Source: Luzula sylvatica (lineage: Eukaryota > Streptophyta > Magnoliopsida > Poales > Juncaceae). From it: 64,000 nucleotides of DNA. Below the pieces are notes generated by a model, which was not told the origin of the DNA, ran no database searches, and saw only the letters and a list, made by a program, of their open reading frames with translations. Numbering within the stretch: the stretch's first letter is position 1; every line of letters starts with the position of its first letter. Below, piece after piece: positions 24,673 to 38,650 of the stretch. A program made the position numbers and the translations under genes. Where the stretch lies: assembly GCA_946800325.1 (NCBI GenBank), contig OX326960.1, forward strand, positions 35,369,629 through 35,433,628, read 5' to 3'.

Positions 24673-27600
24673 AGGAAGTTTGTTTTTCGATTTCAAAACA
24701 ATATTTTAACGCTTTGAGGAGTTCAAATAACGTGTTTTTAGTTCATTTGTATCGTATCTTTTAGTACATAACTTTTCAGCAAATTTCACAAACACTAAGG
24801 AAGTTTGTTTTTCGATTTCAAAACAATATTTTAACGCTTTGAGGAGTTCAAATAACGTGTTTTTAGATCATTTGTATCGTATCTTTTAGTACATAACGTT
24901 TCACCAAATTTCACAAACACTAAGGAAGTTTGTTTTTCGATTCAAAAAAAAATTTTAACGCTTTGAGGAGTTCAAATAACGTGTTTTTAGTTCATTTGTA
25001 TCGTATGTTTTACTACATAACTTTTCACCGAATTTCACAAACACTAAGGAAGTTTGTTTTTCGAGTCAAAACAAGATTTTAACGCTTTGAGGAGTTCAAA
25101 TAACGTGTTTTTAGATCATTTGTATCGTATCTTTTAGTACATAACTTTTCAGCAAATTTCACAAACACTAAGGAAGTTTGTTTTTCGATTCAAAACGAAA
25201 TTTTAACGCTTTGAGGAGTTCAAATAACGTGTTTTTAGATCATTTGTATCGTATCTTTTACTACATAACTTTTCACCAAATTTCAGAAACACTAAGGAAG
25301 TTTGTTTTTCGATTCAAAACAAGATTTTAACGCTTTGAGGAGTTCAAATAACGTGTTTTTAGATCATTTGTATCGTATCTTTTAGTACATAACTTTTCAC
25401 CAAATTTCACAAACACTAAGGAAGTTTGTTTTTCGATTTCAAAACAAGATTTTAACGCTTTGAGGAGTTCAAATAACGTGTTTTTAGTTCATTTGTATCG
25501 TATCTTTTAGTACATAACTTTTCACCAAATTTCACAAACACTAAGGAAGTTTGTTTTTCGAGTCAAAACAAGATTTTAACGCTTTGAGGAGTTCAAATAA
25601 CGTGTTTTTAGATCATTTGTATCGTATCTTTTAGTACATAACTTTTCACCAAATTTCACAAACACTAAGGAAGTTTGTTTTTCGATTCAAAACAAGATTT
25701 TAACGCTTTGAGGAGTTCAAATAACGTGTTTTTAGATCATTTGTATCGTATCTTTTACTACATAACTTTTCACCAAATTTGACAAACACTAAGAAAGTTT
25801 GTTTTTCGATTTCAAAACAAGATTTTAACGCTTTGAGGAGTTCAAATAACGTGTTTTCAGGTCATTTGTATCGTATCTTTTAGTACATAACTTTTCACCA
25901 AATTTCAGAAACACTTAGGAAGTTTGTTTTTCGATTCAAAACAAGATTTTAACGCTTTGAGGAGTTCCAATAACGTGTTTTTAGATCTTTTGTATCGTAT
26001 CTTTTAGTACATAACTTTTCACCAAATTTCACAAACACTAGGAAAGTTTGTTTTTCGTTTCAAAACAAGATTTTAACGCTTTGAGGAGTTCAAATAACGT
26101 GTTTTTAGATCATTTGTATCGTATCTTTTACTACATAACTTTTCACCAAATTTGACAAACACTAAGAAAGTTTGTTTTTCGATTTCAAAACAAGATTTTA
26201 ACGCTTTGAGGAGTTCAAATAACGTGTTTTCAGGTCAGTTGTATCGTATCTTTTAGTACATAACTTTTCACCAAATTTCACAAACACTAAGGAAGTTTGT
26301 TTTTCGATTCAAAACAAGATTTTAACGCTTTGAGGAGTTCAAATAACGTGTTTTTAGATCATTTGTATCGTATCTTTTAGTACATAACTTTTCACCAAAT
26401 TTCACAAACACTAGGAAAGTTTGTTTTTCGTTTCAAAACAAGATTTTAACGCTTTGAGGAGTTCAAATAACGTGTTTTTAGATCATTTGTATCGTATCTT
26501 TTAGTACATAACTTTTCACCAAATTTCAGAAACACTAAGGAAGTTTGTTTTTCGATTCAAAACAAGATTTTAACGCTTTGAGGAGTTCAAATAACGTGTT
26601 TTCAGATTATTTGTATCGTATCTTTTACTACATAACTTTTCACCAAATTTCAGAAACACTAAGGAAGTTTGTTTTTCTATTCAAAACAAGATTTTAACGC
26701 TTTGAGGAGTTCAAATAACGTGTTTTTAGATCATTTGCATCGTATCTTTTAGTACATAACTTTTCACCAAATTTCACAAACACTAAGGAAATTTGTTTTT
26801 CGATTCAAAACAAGATTTTAACGCTTTGAGGAGTTCAAATAACGTGTTTTTAGTTCATTTGTATCGTATGTTTTACTACATAACTTTTCACCAAATTTCA
26901 CAAACACTAAGGAAGTTTGTTTTTCGAGTCAAAACAAGATTTTAACGCTTTGAGGAGTTCAAATAACGTGTTTTTAGATCATTTGTATCGTATCTTTTAG
27001 TACATAACGTTTCACCAAATTTCACAAACACTAAGGAAGTTTGTTTTTCGATTCAAAAAAAAATTTTAACGCTTTGAGGAGTTCAAATAACGTGTTTTTA
27101 GTTCATTTGTATCGTATGTTTTACTACATAACTTTTCACCGAATTTCACAAACACTAAGGAAGTTTGTTTTTCGAGTCAAAACAAGATTTTAACGCTTTG
27201 AGGAGTTCAAATAACGTGTTTTTAGATCATTTGTATCGTATCTTTTAGTACATAACTTTTCACCAAATTTCACAAACACTAAGGAAGTTTGTTTTTCGAT
27301 TCAAAACGAAATTTTAACGCTTTGAGGAGTTCAAATAACGTGTTTTTAGTTCATTTGTATCGTATGTTTTACTACATAACTTTTCACCAAATTTCACAAA
27401 CACTAAGGAAGTTTGTTTTTCGAGTCAAAACAAGATTTTAACACTTTGAGGAGTTCAAATAACGTGTTTTTAGATCATTTGTATCGTATCTTTTACTACA
27501 TAACTTTTCACCAAATTTGACAAACACTAAGAAAGTTTGTTTTTCGATTTCAAAACAAGATTTTAACGATTTGAGGAGTTCAAATAACGTGTTTTCAGGT

Positions 27601-30600
27601 CATTTAGATCGTATCTTTTAGTACATAACTTTTCACCAAATTTCAGAAACACTAAGGAAGTTTGTTTTTCGATTCAAAACAAGATTTTAGCGCTTTGAGG
27701 AGTTCAAATAACGTGTTTTTAGATCATTTGTATCGTATCGTTTAGTACATAACTTTTCACCAAATTTCACAAACACTAGGAAAGTTTGTTTTTCGTTTCA
27801 AAACAAGATTTTAACGCTTTGAGGAGTTCAAATAACGTGTTTTCAGATTATTTGTATCGTATCTTTTACTACATAACTTTTCACCAAATTTCAGAAACAC
27901 TAAGGAAGTTTGTTTTTCTATTCAAAACAAGATTTTAACGCTTTGAGGAGTTCAAATAACGTGTTTTTAGATCATTTGTATCGTATCTTTTAGTACATAA
28001 CTTTTCACCAAATTTCACAAACACTAAGGAAATTTGTTTTTCGATTCAAAACAAGATTTTAACGCTTTGAGGAGTTCAAATAACGTGTTTTTAGTTTATT
28101 TGTATCATATGTTTTACTACATAACTTTTCACCAAATTTCACAAACACTAAGGAAGTTTGTTTTTCGATTCAAAACGAAATTTTAATGCTTTGAGGAGTT
28201 CAAATAACGTGTTTTTATATCATTTGTATCGTATCATTTACTACATAACTTTTCACCAAATTTCAGAAACACTAAGGAAGTTTGTTTTTCGATTCAAAAC
28301 AAGATTTTGACGCTTTGAGGAGTTCAAATAACGTGTTTTTAGATCATTTGTATCGTATCTTTTAGTACATAACTTTTCAGCAAATTTCACAAACACTAAG
28401 GAAGTTTGTTTTTCGATTCAAAATGAAATTTTAACGCTTTGAGGAGTTCAAATAACGTGTTTTTAGATCATTTGTATCGTATCTTTTACTACATAACTTT
28501 TCACCAAATTTCAGAAACACTAAGGAAGTTTGTTTTTCGATTCAAAACAAGATTTTAACGCTTTGAGGAGTTCAAATAACGTGTTTTTAGATCATTTGTA
28601 TCGTATCTTTTAGTACATAACTTTTCACCAAATTTCACAAACACTAAGGAAGTTTGTTTTTCGATTTCAAAACAATATTTTAACGCTTTGAGGAGTTCAA
28701 ATAACGTGTTTTTAGTTCATTTGTATCGTATCTTTTAGTACATAACTTTTCACCAAATTTCACAAACACTAAGGAAGTTTGTTTTTCGATTTCAAAACAA
28801 TATTTTAACGCTTTGAGGAGTTCAAATAACGTGTTTTTAGATCATTTGTATCGTATCTTTTAGTACATAACGTTTCACCAAATTTCACAAACACTAAGGA
28901 AGTTTGTTTTTCGATTCAAAAATTTTTTTTAACGCTTTGAGGAGTTCAAATAACGTGTTTTTAGTTCATTTGTATCGTATGTTTTACTACATAACTTTTC
29001 ACCGAATTTCACAAACACTAAGGAAGTTTGTTTTTCGAGTCAAAACAAGATTTTAACGCTTTGAGGAGTTCAAATAACGTGTTTTTAGATCATTTGTATC
29101 GTATCTTTTAGTACATAACTTTTCAGCAAATTTCACAAACACTAAGGAAGTTTGTTTTTCGATTCAAAACGAAATTTTAACGCTTTGAGGAGTTCAAATA
29201 ACGTGTTTTTAGATCATTTGTATCGTATCTTTTACTACATAACTTTTCACCAAATTTCAGAAACACTAAGGAAGTTTGTTTTTCGATTCAAAACAAGATT
29301 TTAACGCTTTGAGGAGTTCAAATAACGTGTTTTTAGATCATTTGTATCGTATCTTTTAGTACATAACTTTTCACCAAATTTCACAAACACTAAGGAAGTT
29401 TGTTTTTCGATTTCAAAACAAGATTTTAACGCTTTGAGGAGTTCAAATAACGTGTTTTTAGTTCATTTGTATCGTATCTTTTAGTACATAACTATTCACC
29501 AAATTTCACAAACACTAAGGAAGTTTGTTTTTCGAGTCAAAACAAGATTTTAACGCTTTGAGGAGTTCAAATAACGTGTTTTTAGATCATTTGTATCGTA
29601 TCTTTTAGTACATAACTTTTCACCAAATTTCACAAACACTAAGGAAGTTTGTTTTTCGATTCAAAACAAGATTTTAACGCTTTGAGGAGTTCAAATAACG
29701 TGTTTTTAGATCATTTGTATCGTATCTTTTACTACATAACTTTTCACCAAATTTGACAAACACTAAGAAAGTTTGTTTTTCGATTTCAAAACAAGATTTT
29801 AACGCTTTGAGGAGTTCAAATAACGTGTTTTCAGGTCATTTGTATCGTATCTTTTAGTACATAACTTTTCACCAAATTTCAGAAACACTTAGGAAGTTTG
29901 TTTTTCGATTCAAAACAAGATTTAAACGCTTTGAGGAGTTCCAATAACGTGTTTTTAGATCTTTTGTATCGTATCTTTTAGTACATAACTTTTCACCAAA
30001 TTTCACAAACACTAGGAAAGTTTGTTTTTCGTTTCAAAACAAGATTTTAACGCTTTGAGGAGTTCAAATAACGTGTTTTTAGATCATTTGTATCGTATCT
30101 TTTACTACATAACTTTTCACCAAATTTGACAAACACTAAGAAAGTTTGTTTTTCGATTTCAAAACAAGATTTTAACGCTTTGAGGAGTTCAAATAACGTG
30201 TTTTCAGGTCAGTTGTATCGTATCTTTTAGTACATAACTTTTCACCAAATTTCACAAACACTAAGGAAGTTTGTTTTTCGATTCAAAACAAGATTTTAAC
30301 GCTTTGAGGAGTTCAAATAACGTGTTTTTAGATCATTTGTATCGTATCTTTTAGTACATAACTTTTCACCAAATTTCACAAACACTAGGAAAGTTTGTTT
30401 TTCGTTTCAAAACAAGATTTTAACGCTTTGAGGAGTTCAAATAACGTGTTTTTAGATCATTTGTATCGTATCTTTTAGTACATAACTTTTCACCAAATTT
30501 CAGAAACACTAAGGAAGTTTGTTTTTCGATTCAAAACAAGATTTTAACGGTTTGAGGAGTTCAAATAACGTGTTTTCAGATTATTTGTATCGTATCTTTT

Positions 30601-32140
30601 ACTACATAACTTTTCACCAAATTTCAGAAACACTAAGGAAGTTTGTTTTTCTATTCAAAACAAGATTTTAACGCTTTGAGGAGTTCAAATAACGTGTTTT
30701 TAGATCATTTGCATCGTATCTTTTAGTACATAACTTTTCACCAAATTTCACAAACACTAAGGAAATTTGTTTTTCGATTCAAAACAAGATTTTAACGCTT
30801 TGAGGAGTTCAAATAACGTGTTTTTAGTTCATTTGTATCGTATGTTTTACTACATAACTTTTCACCAAATTTCACAAACACTAAGGAAGTTTGTTTTTCG
30901 AGTCAAAACAAGATTTTAACGCTTTGAGGAGTTCAAATAACGTGTTTTTAGATCATTTGTATCGTATCTTTTAGTACATAACGTTTCACCAAATTTCACA
31001 AACACTAAGGAAGTTTGTTTTTCGATTCAAAAAAAAATTTTAACGCTTTGAGGAGTTCAAATAACGTGTTTTTAGTTCATTTGTATCGTATGTTTTACTA
31101 CATAACTTTTCACCGAATTTCACAAACACTAAGGAAGTTTGTTTTTCGAGTCAAAACAAGATTTTAACGCTTTGAGGAGTTCAAATAACGTGTTTTTAGA
31201 TCATTTGTATCGTATCTTTTAGTACATAACTTTTCACCAAATTTCACAAACACTAAGGAAGTTTGTTTTTCGATTCAAAACGAAATTTTAACGCTTTGAG
31301 GAGTTCAAATAACGTGTTTTTAGTTCATTTGTATCGTATGTTTTACTACATAACTTTTCACCAAATTTCACAAACACTAAGGAAGTTTGTTTTTCGAGTC
31401 AAAACAAGATTTTAACACTTTGAGGAGTTCAAATAACGTGTTTTTAGATCATTTGTATCGTATCTTTTACTACATAACTTTTCACCAAATTTGACAAACA
31501 CTAAGAAAGTTTGTTTTTCGATTTCAAAACAAGATTTTAACGATTTGAGGAGTTCAAATAACGTGTTTTCAGGTCATTTAGATCGTATCTTTTAGTACAT
31601 AACTTTTCACCAAATTTCAGAAACACTAAGGAAGTTTGTTTTTCGATTCAAAACAAGATTTTAACGCTTTGAGGAGTTCAAATAACGTGTTTTTAGATCA
31701 TTTTTATCGTATCGTTTAGTACATAACTTTTCACCAAATTTCACAAACACTAGGAAAGTTTGTTTTTCGTTTCAAAACAAGATTTTAACGCTTTGAGGAG
31801 TTCAAATAACGTGTTTTCAGATTATTTGTATCGTATCTTTTACTACATAACTTTTCACCAAATTTCAGAAACACTAAGGAAGTTTGTTTTTCTATTCAAA
31901 ACAAGATTTTAACGCTTTGAGGAGTTCAAATAACGTGTTTTTAGATCATTTGTATCGTATCTTTTAGTACATAACTTTTCACCAAATTTCACAAACACTA
32001 AGGAAATTTGTTTTTCGATTCAAAACAAGATTTTAACGCTTTGAGGAGTTCAAATAACGTGTTTTTAGTTCATTTGTATCATATGTTTTACTACATAACT
32101 TTTCACCAAATTTCACAAACACTAAGGAAGTTTGTTTTTC
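22380..32140 (+). repeat. 32-monomer HOR (3974 bp), about 2.5 copies
   Basis: Units run about 22380-26355, 26356-30330 and 30331-32140 (partial). The spacing 3974 bp is constant for catttagatcg (23629, 27603, 31577), gattttgacgc (24334, 28308) and gttccaataac (25966, 29940), as it is for the atcatatg monomer. 3974 is 32 monomers plus 6 bp. Register ends near 32140, where cgagtc faces cgattcaaaacgaaa. Copy-specific changes include ttagtttattt (about 28092), ttatatcattt (about 28216), atcatttac (about 28233), aggattttagcgc (about 27690), actattcacc (about 29493) and acggtttgagg (about 30548). Confidence 0.85.
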
Positions 32141-32890
32141 GAGTCAAAACAAGATTTTAACACTTTGAGGAGTTCAAATAACGTGTTTTTAGATCATTTG
32201 TATCGTATCTTTTACTACATAACTTTTCACCAAATTTGACAAACACTAAGAAAGTTTGTTTTTCGATTTCAAAACAAGATTTTAACGATTTGAGGAGTTC
32301 AAATAACGTGTTTTCAGGTCATTTGTATCGTATCTTTTAGTACATAACTTTTCACCAAATTTCAGAAACACTAAGGAAGTTTGTTTTTCGATTCAAAACA
32401 AGATTTTAACGCTTTGAGGAGTTCAAATAACGTGTTTTTAGATCATTTGTATCGTATCTTTTAGTACATAACTTTTCACCAAATTTCACAAACACTAGGA
32501 AAGTTTGTTTTTCGTTTCAAAACAAGATTTTAACGCTTTGAGGAGTTCAAATAACGTGTTTTCAGATTATTTGTATCGTATCTTTTACTACATAACTTTT
32601 CACCAAATTTCAGAAACACTAAGGAAGTTTGTTTTTCTATTCAAAACAAGATTTTAACGCTTTGAGGAGTTCAAATAACGTGTTTTTAGATCATTTGTAT
32701 CGTATCTTTTAGTACATAACTTTTCACCAAATTTCACAAACACTAAGGAAATTTGTTTTTCGATTCAAAACAAGATTTTAACGCTTTGAGGAGTTCAAAT
32801 AACGTGTTTTTAGTTCATTTGTATCGTATGTTTTACTACATAACTTTTCACCAAATTTCACAAACACTAAGGAAGTTTGTTTTTCTAGTC
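31400..32890 (+). repeat. 6-monomer tandem duplication (745 bp)
   Basis: The taacactttg monomer recurs with aacac at 31414 and 32159, 745 bp apart (6 monomers plus 1 bp). It is followed in both by the tttgac, cgatttgagg/caggtc, tttcag, ctaggaaag, cagattattt and ggaaatttg monomers in the same order. The second copy has lost three rare variants of the first: tttagatcg reads tttgtatcg, atcgtttag reads atcttttag, and atcatatg reads atcgtatg. Confidence 0.7.
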
Positions 32891-35800
32891 AAAACAAGAT
32901 TTTAACGCTTTGAGGAGTTCAAATAACGTGTTTTTAGATCATTTGTATCGTATCTTTTAGTACATAACGTTTCACCAAATTTCACAAACACTAAGGAAGT
33001 TTGTTTTTCCATTCAAAACAAGATTTTAACGCTTTGAGGAGTTCAAATAACGTGTTTTTAGTTCATTTGTATCGTATGTTTTACTACATAACTTTTCACC
33101 AAATTTCACAAACACTAAGGAAGTTTGTGTTTCGAGTCAAAACAAGATTTTAACGCTTTGAGGAGTTCAAATAACGTGTTTTTAGATCATTTGTATCGTA
33201 TCTTTTAGTACATAACTTTTCAGCAAATTTCACAAACACTAAGGAAGTTTGTTTTTCGATTCAAAACGAAATTTTAACGCTTTGAGGAGTTCAAATAACG
33301 TGTTTTTAGATCATTTGTATCGTATCTTTTACTACATAACTTTTCACCAAATTTCAGAAACACTAAGGAAGTTTGTTTTTCGATTCAAAACAAGATTTTA
33401 ACGCTTTGAGGAGTTCAAATAACGTGTTTTTAGATCATTTGTATCGTATCTTTTAGTACATAACTTTTCACCAAATTTCACAAACACTAAGGAAGTTTGT
33501 TTTTCGATTTCAAAACAATATTTTAACGCTTTGAGGAGTTCAAATAACGTGTTTTTAGTTCATTTGTATCGTATCTTTTAGTACATAACTTTTCACCAAA
33601 TTTCACAAACACTAAGGAAGTTTGTTTTTCGAGTCAAAACAAGATTTTAACGCTTTGAGGAGTTCAAATAACGTGTTTTTAGATCATTTGTATCGTATCT
33701 TTTAGTACATAACTTTTCACCAAATTTCACAAACACTAAGGAAGTTTGTTTTTCGATTCAAAACAAGATTTTAACGCTTTGAGGAGTTCAAATAACGTGT
33801 TTTTAGTTCATTTGTATCGTATGTTTTACTACATAACTTTTCACCAAATTTCACAAACACTAAGGAAGTTTGTTTTTCGAGTCAAAACAAGATTTTAACG
33901 CTTTGAGGAGTTCAAATAACGTGTTTTTAGATCATTTGTATCGTATCTTTTAGTACATAACGTTTCACCAAATTTCACAAACACTAAGGAAGTTTGTTTT
34001 TCGATTCAAAAAAAAATTTTAACGCTTTGAGGAGTTCAAATAACGTGTTTTTAGTTCATTTGTATCGTATGTTTTACTACATAACTTTTCACCGAATTTC
34101 ACAAACACTAAGGAAGTTTGTTTTTCGAGTCAAAACAAGATTTTAACGCTTTGCGGAGTTCAAATAACGTGTTTTTAGATCATTTGTATCGTATCTTTTA
34201 GTACATAACTTTTCAGCAAATTTCACAAACACTAAGGAAGTTTGTTTTTCGATTCAAAACGAAATTTTAATGCTTTGAGGAGTTCAAATAACGTGTTTTT
34301 AGATCATTTGTATCGTATCTTTTACTACATAACTTTTCACCAAATTTCAGAAACACTAAGGAAGTTTGTTTTTCGATTCAAAACAAGATTTTGACGCTTT
34401 GAGGAGTTCAAATAACGTGTTTTTAGATCATTTGTATCGTATCTTTTAGTACATAACTTTTCAGCAAATTTCACAAACACTAAGGAAGTTTGTTTTTCGA
34501 TTCAAAACGAAATTTTAACGCTTTGAGGAGTTCAAATAACGTGTTTTTAGATCATTTGTATCGTATCTTTTACTACATAACTTTTCACCAAATTTCAGAA
34601 ACACTAAGGAAGTTTGTTTTTCGATTCAAAACAAGATTTTATCGCTTTGAGGAGTTCAAATAACGTGTTTTTAGATCATTTGTATCGTATCTTTTAGTTC
34701 ATAACTTTTCACCAAATTTCACAAACACTAAGGAAGTTTGTTTTTCGATTTCAAAACAATATTTTAACGCTTTGAGGAGTTCAAATAACGTGTTTTTAGT
34801 TCATTTGTATCGTATCTTTTAGTACATAACTTTTCACCAAATTTCACAAACACTAAGGAAGTTTGTTTTTCGATTTCAAAACAATATTTTAACGCTTTGA
34901 GGAGTTCAAATAACGTGTTTTTAGATCATTTGTATCGTATCTTTTAGTACATAACGTTTCACCAAATTTCACAAACACTAAGGAAGTTTGTTTTTCGATT
35001 CAAAAAAAAATTTTAACGCTTTGAGGAGTTCAAATAACGTGTTTTTAGTTCATTTGTATCGTATGTTTTACTACATAACTTTTCACCGAATTTCACAAAC
35101 ACTAAGGAAGTTTGTTTTTCGAGTCAAAACAAGATTTTAACGCTTTGAGGAGTTCAAATAACGTGTTTTTAGATCATTTGTATCGTATCTTTTAGTACAT
35201 AACTTTTCAGCAAATTTCACAAACACTAAGGAAGTTTGTTTTTCGATTCAAAACGAAATTTTAACGCTTTGAGGAGTTCAAATAACGTGTTTTTAGATCA
35301 TTTGTATCGTATCTTTTACTACATAACTTTTCACCAAATTTCAGAAACACTAAGGAAGTTTGTTTTTCGATTCAAAACAAGATTTTAACGCTTTGAGGAG
35401 TTCAAATAACGTGTTTTTAGATCATTTGTATCGTATCTTTTAGTACATAACTTTTCACCAAATTTCACAAACACTAAGGAAGTTTGTTTTTCGATTTCAA
35501 AACAATATTTTAACGCTTTGAGGAGTTCAAATAACGTGTTTTTAGTTCATTTGTATCGTATCTTTTAGTACATAACTTTTCACCAAATTTCACAAACACT
35601 AAGGAAGTTTGTTTTTCGAGTCAAAACAAGATTTTAACGCTTTGAGGAGTTCAAATAACGTGTTTTTAGATCATTTGTATCGTATCTTTTAGTACATAAC
35701 TAGTTTTTCACCAAATTTCACAAACACTAAGGAAGTTTGTTTTTCGATTCAAAACAAGATTTTAACGCTTTGAGGAGTTCAAATAACGTGTTTTTAGTTC

Positions 35801-38650
35801 ATTTGTATCGTATGTTTTACTACATAACTTTTCACCAAATTTCACAAACACTAAGGAAGTTTGTTTTTCGAGTCAAAACAAGATTTTAACGCTTTGAGGA
35901 GTTCAAATAACGTGTTTTTAGATCATTTGTATCGTATCTTTTAGTACATAACTTTTCACCAAATTTCAGAAACACTAAGGAAGTTTGTTTTTCGATTCAA
36001 AACAAGATTTTAACGCTTTGAGCAGTTCAAATAACGTGTTTTCAGATTATTTGTATCGTATCTTTTACTACATAACTTTTCACCAAATTTCAGAAACACT
36101 AAGGAAGTTTGTTTTTCTATTCAAAACAAGATTTTAACGCTTTGAGGAGTTCAAATAACGTGTTTTTAGATCATTTGCTTCGTATCTTTTAGTACATAAC
36201 TTTTCACCAAATTTCACAAACACTAAGGAAATTTGTTTTTCGATTCAAAACAAGATTTTAACGCTTTGAGGAGTTCAAATAACGTGTTTTTAGTTCATTT
36301 GTATCGTATGTTTTACTACATAACTTTTCACCAAATTTCACAAACACTAAGGAAGTTTGTTTTTCGAGTCAAAACAAGATTTTAACGCTTTGAGGAGTTC
36401 AAATAACGTGTTTTTAGATCATTTGTATCGTATCTTTTAGTACATAACGTTTCACCAAATTTCACAAACACTAAGGAAGTTTGTTTTTCGATTCAAAAAA
36501 AAATTTTAACGCTTTGAGGAGTTCAAATAACGTGTTTTTAGTTCATTTGTATCGTATGTTTTACTACATAACATTTCACCGAATTTCACAAACACTAAGG
36601 AAGTTTGTTTTTCGAGTCAAAACAAGATTTTAACGCTTTGAGGAGTTCAAATAACGTGTTTTTAGATCATTTGTATCGTATCTTTTAGTACATAACTTTT
36701 CACCAAATTTCACAAACACTAAGGAAATTTGTTTTTCGATTCAAAACAAGATTTTAACGCTTTGAGGAGTTCAAATAACGTGTTTTTAGTTCATTTGTAT
36801 CGTATGTTTTACTACATAACTTTTCACCAAATTTCACAAACACTAAGGAAGTTTGTTTTTCGAGTCAAAACAAGATTTTAACTCTTTGAGGAGTTCAAAT
36901 AACGTGTTTTTAGATCATTTGTATCGTATATTTTACTACATAACTTTTCACCAAATTTGACAAACACTAAGAAAGTTTGTTTTTCGATTTCAAAACAAGA
37001 TTTTAACGATTTGAGGAGTTCAAATAACGTGTTTTCAGGTCATTTGTATCGTATCTTTTAGTACATAACTTTTCACCAAATTTCAGAAACACTAAGGAAG
37101 TTTGTTTTTCGATTCAAAACAAGATTTTAACGCTTTGAGGAGTTCAAATAACGTGTTTTTAGATCATTTGTATCGTATCTTTTAGTACATAACTTTTCAC
37201 CAAATTTCACAAACACTAGGAAAGTTTGTTTTTCGTTTCAAAACAAGATTTTAACGCTTTGAGGAGTTCAAATAACGTGTTTTCAGATTATTTGTATCGT
37301 ATCTTTTACTACATAACTTTTCACCAAATTTCAGAAACACTAAGGAAGTTTGTTTTTCTATTCAAAACAAGATTTTAACGCTTTGAGGAGTTCAAATAAC
37401 GTGTTTTTAGATCATTTGTATCGTATCTTTTAGTACATAACTTTTCACCAAATTTCACAAACACTAAGGAAATTTGTTTTTCGATTCAAAACAAGATTTT
37501 AACGCTTTGAGGAGTTCAAATAACGTGTTTTTAGTTCATTTGTATCGTATGTTTTACTACATAACTTTTCACCAAATTTCACAAACACTAAGGAAGTTTG
37601 TTTTTCTAGTCAAAACAAGATTTTAACGCTTTGAGGAGTTCAAATAACGTGTTTTTAGATCATTTGTATCGTATCTTTTAGTACATAACGTTTCACCAAA
37701 TTTCACAAACACTAAGGAAGTTTGTTTTTCCATTCAAAACAAGATTTTAACGCTTTGAGGAGTTCAAATAACGTGTTTTTAGTTCATTTGTATCGTATGT
37801 TTTACTACATAACTTTTCACCAAATTTCACAAACACTAAGGAAGTTTGTGTTTCGAGTCAAAACAAGATTTTAACGCTTTGAGGAGTTCAAATAACGTGT
37901 TTTTAGATCATTTGTATCGTATCTTTTAGTACATAACTTTTCTGCAAATTTCACAAACACTAAGGAAGTTTGTTTTTCGATTCAAAACGAAATTTTAACG
38001 CTTTGAGGAGTTCAAATAACGTGTTTTTAGATCATTTGTATCGTATCTTTTACTACATAACTTTTCACCAAATTTCAGAAACACTAAGGAAGTTTGTTTT
38101 TCGATTCAAAACAAGATTTTAACGCTTTGAGGAGTTCAAATAACGTGTTTTTAGATCATTTGTATCGTATCTTTTAGTACATAACTTTTCACCAAATTTC
38201 ACAAACACTAAGGAAGTTTGTTTTTCGATTTCAAAACAATATTTTAACGCTTTGAGGAGTTCAAATAACGTGTTTTTAGTTCATTTGTATCGTATCTTTT
38301 AGTACATAACTTTTCACCAAATTTCACAAACACTAAGGAAGTTTGTTTTTCGAGTCAAAACAAGATTTTAACGCTTTGAGGAGTTCAAATAACGTGTTTT
38401 TAGATCATTTGTATCGTATCTTTTAGTACATAACTTTTCACCAAATTTCACAAACACTAAGGAAGTTTGTTTTTCGATTCAAAACAAGATTTTAACGCTT
38501 TGAGGAGTTCAAATAACGTGTTTTTAGTTCATTTGTATCGTATGTTTTACTACATAACTTTTCACCAAATTTCACAAACACTAAGGAAGTTTGTTTTTCG
38601 AGTCAAAACAAGATTTTAACGCTTTGAGGAGTTCAAATAACGTGTTTTTA
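31920..38650 (+). repeat. 38-monomer-offset repeat (4721 bp) flanking a spacer block
   Basis: Segments about 31920-33930 and 36640-38650 match at 4721 bp. Shared rare variants are ctagtc (C at 32885 and 37606) and gtttgtgtttcg (33127 and 37848), and a ccattc monomer occurs in both. 4721 is 38 monomers plus 9 bp. Differences: cagcaaa against ctgcaaa (about 37943), tatcttttac against tatattttac (about 36930), and cactttg against ctctttg (about 36882). The 33.93-36.64 kb block between them has its closest partners at 39.8-42.0 kb, so the locus is a mosaic. Confidence 0.75.
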
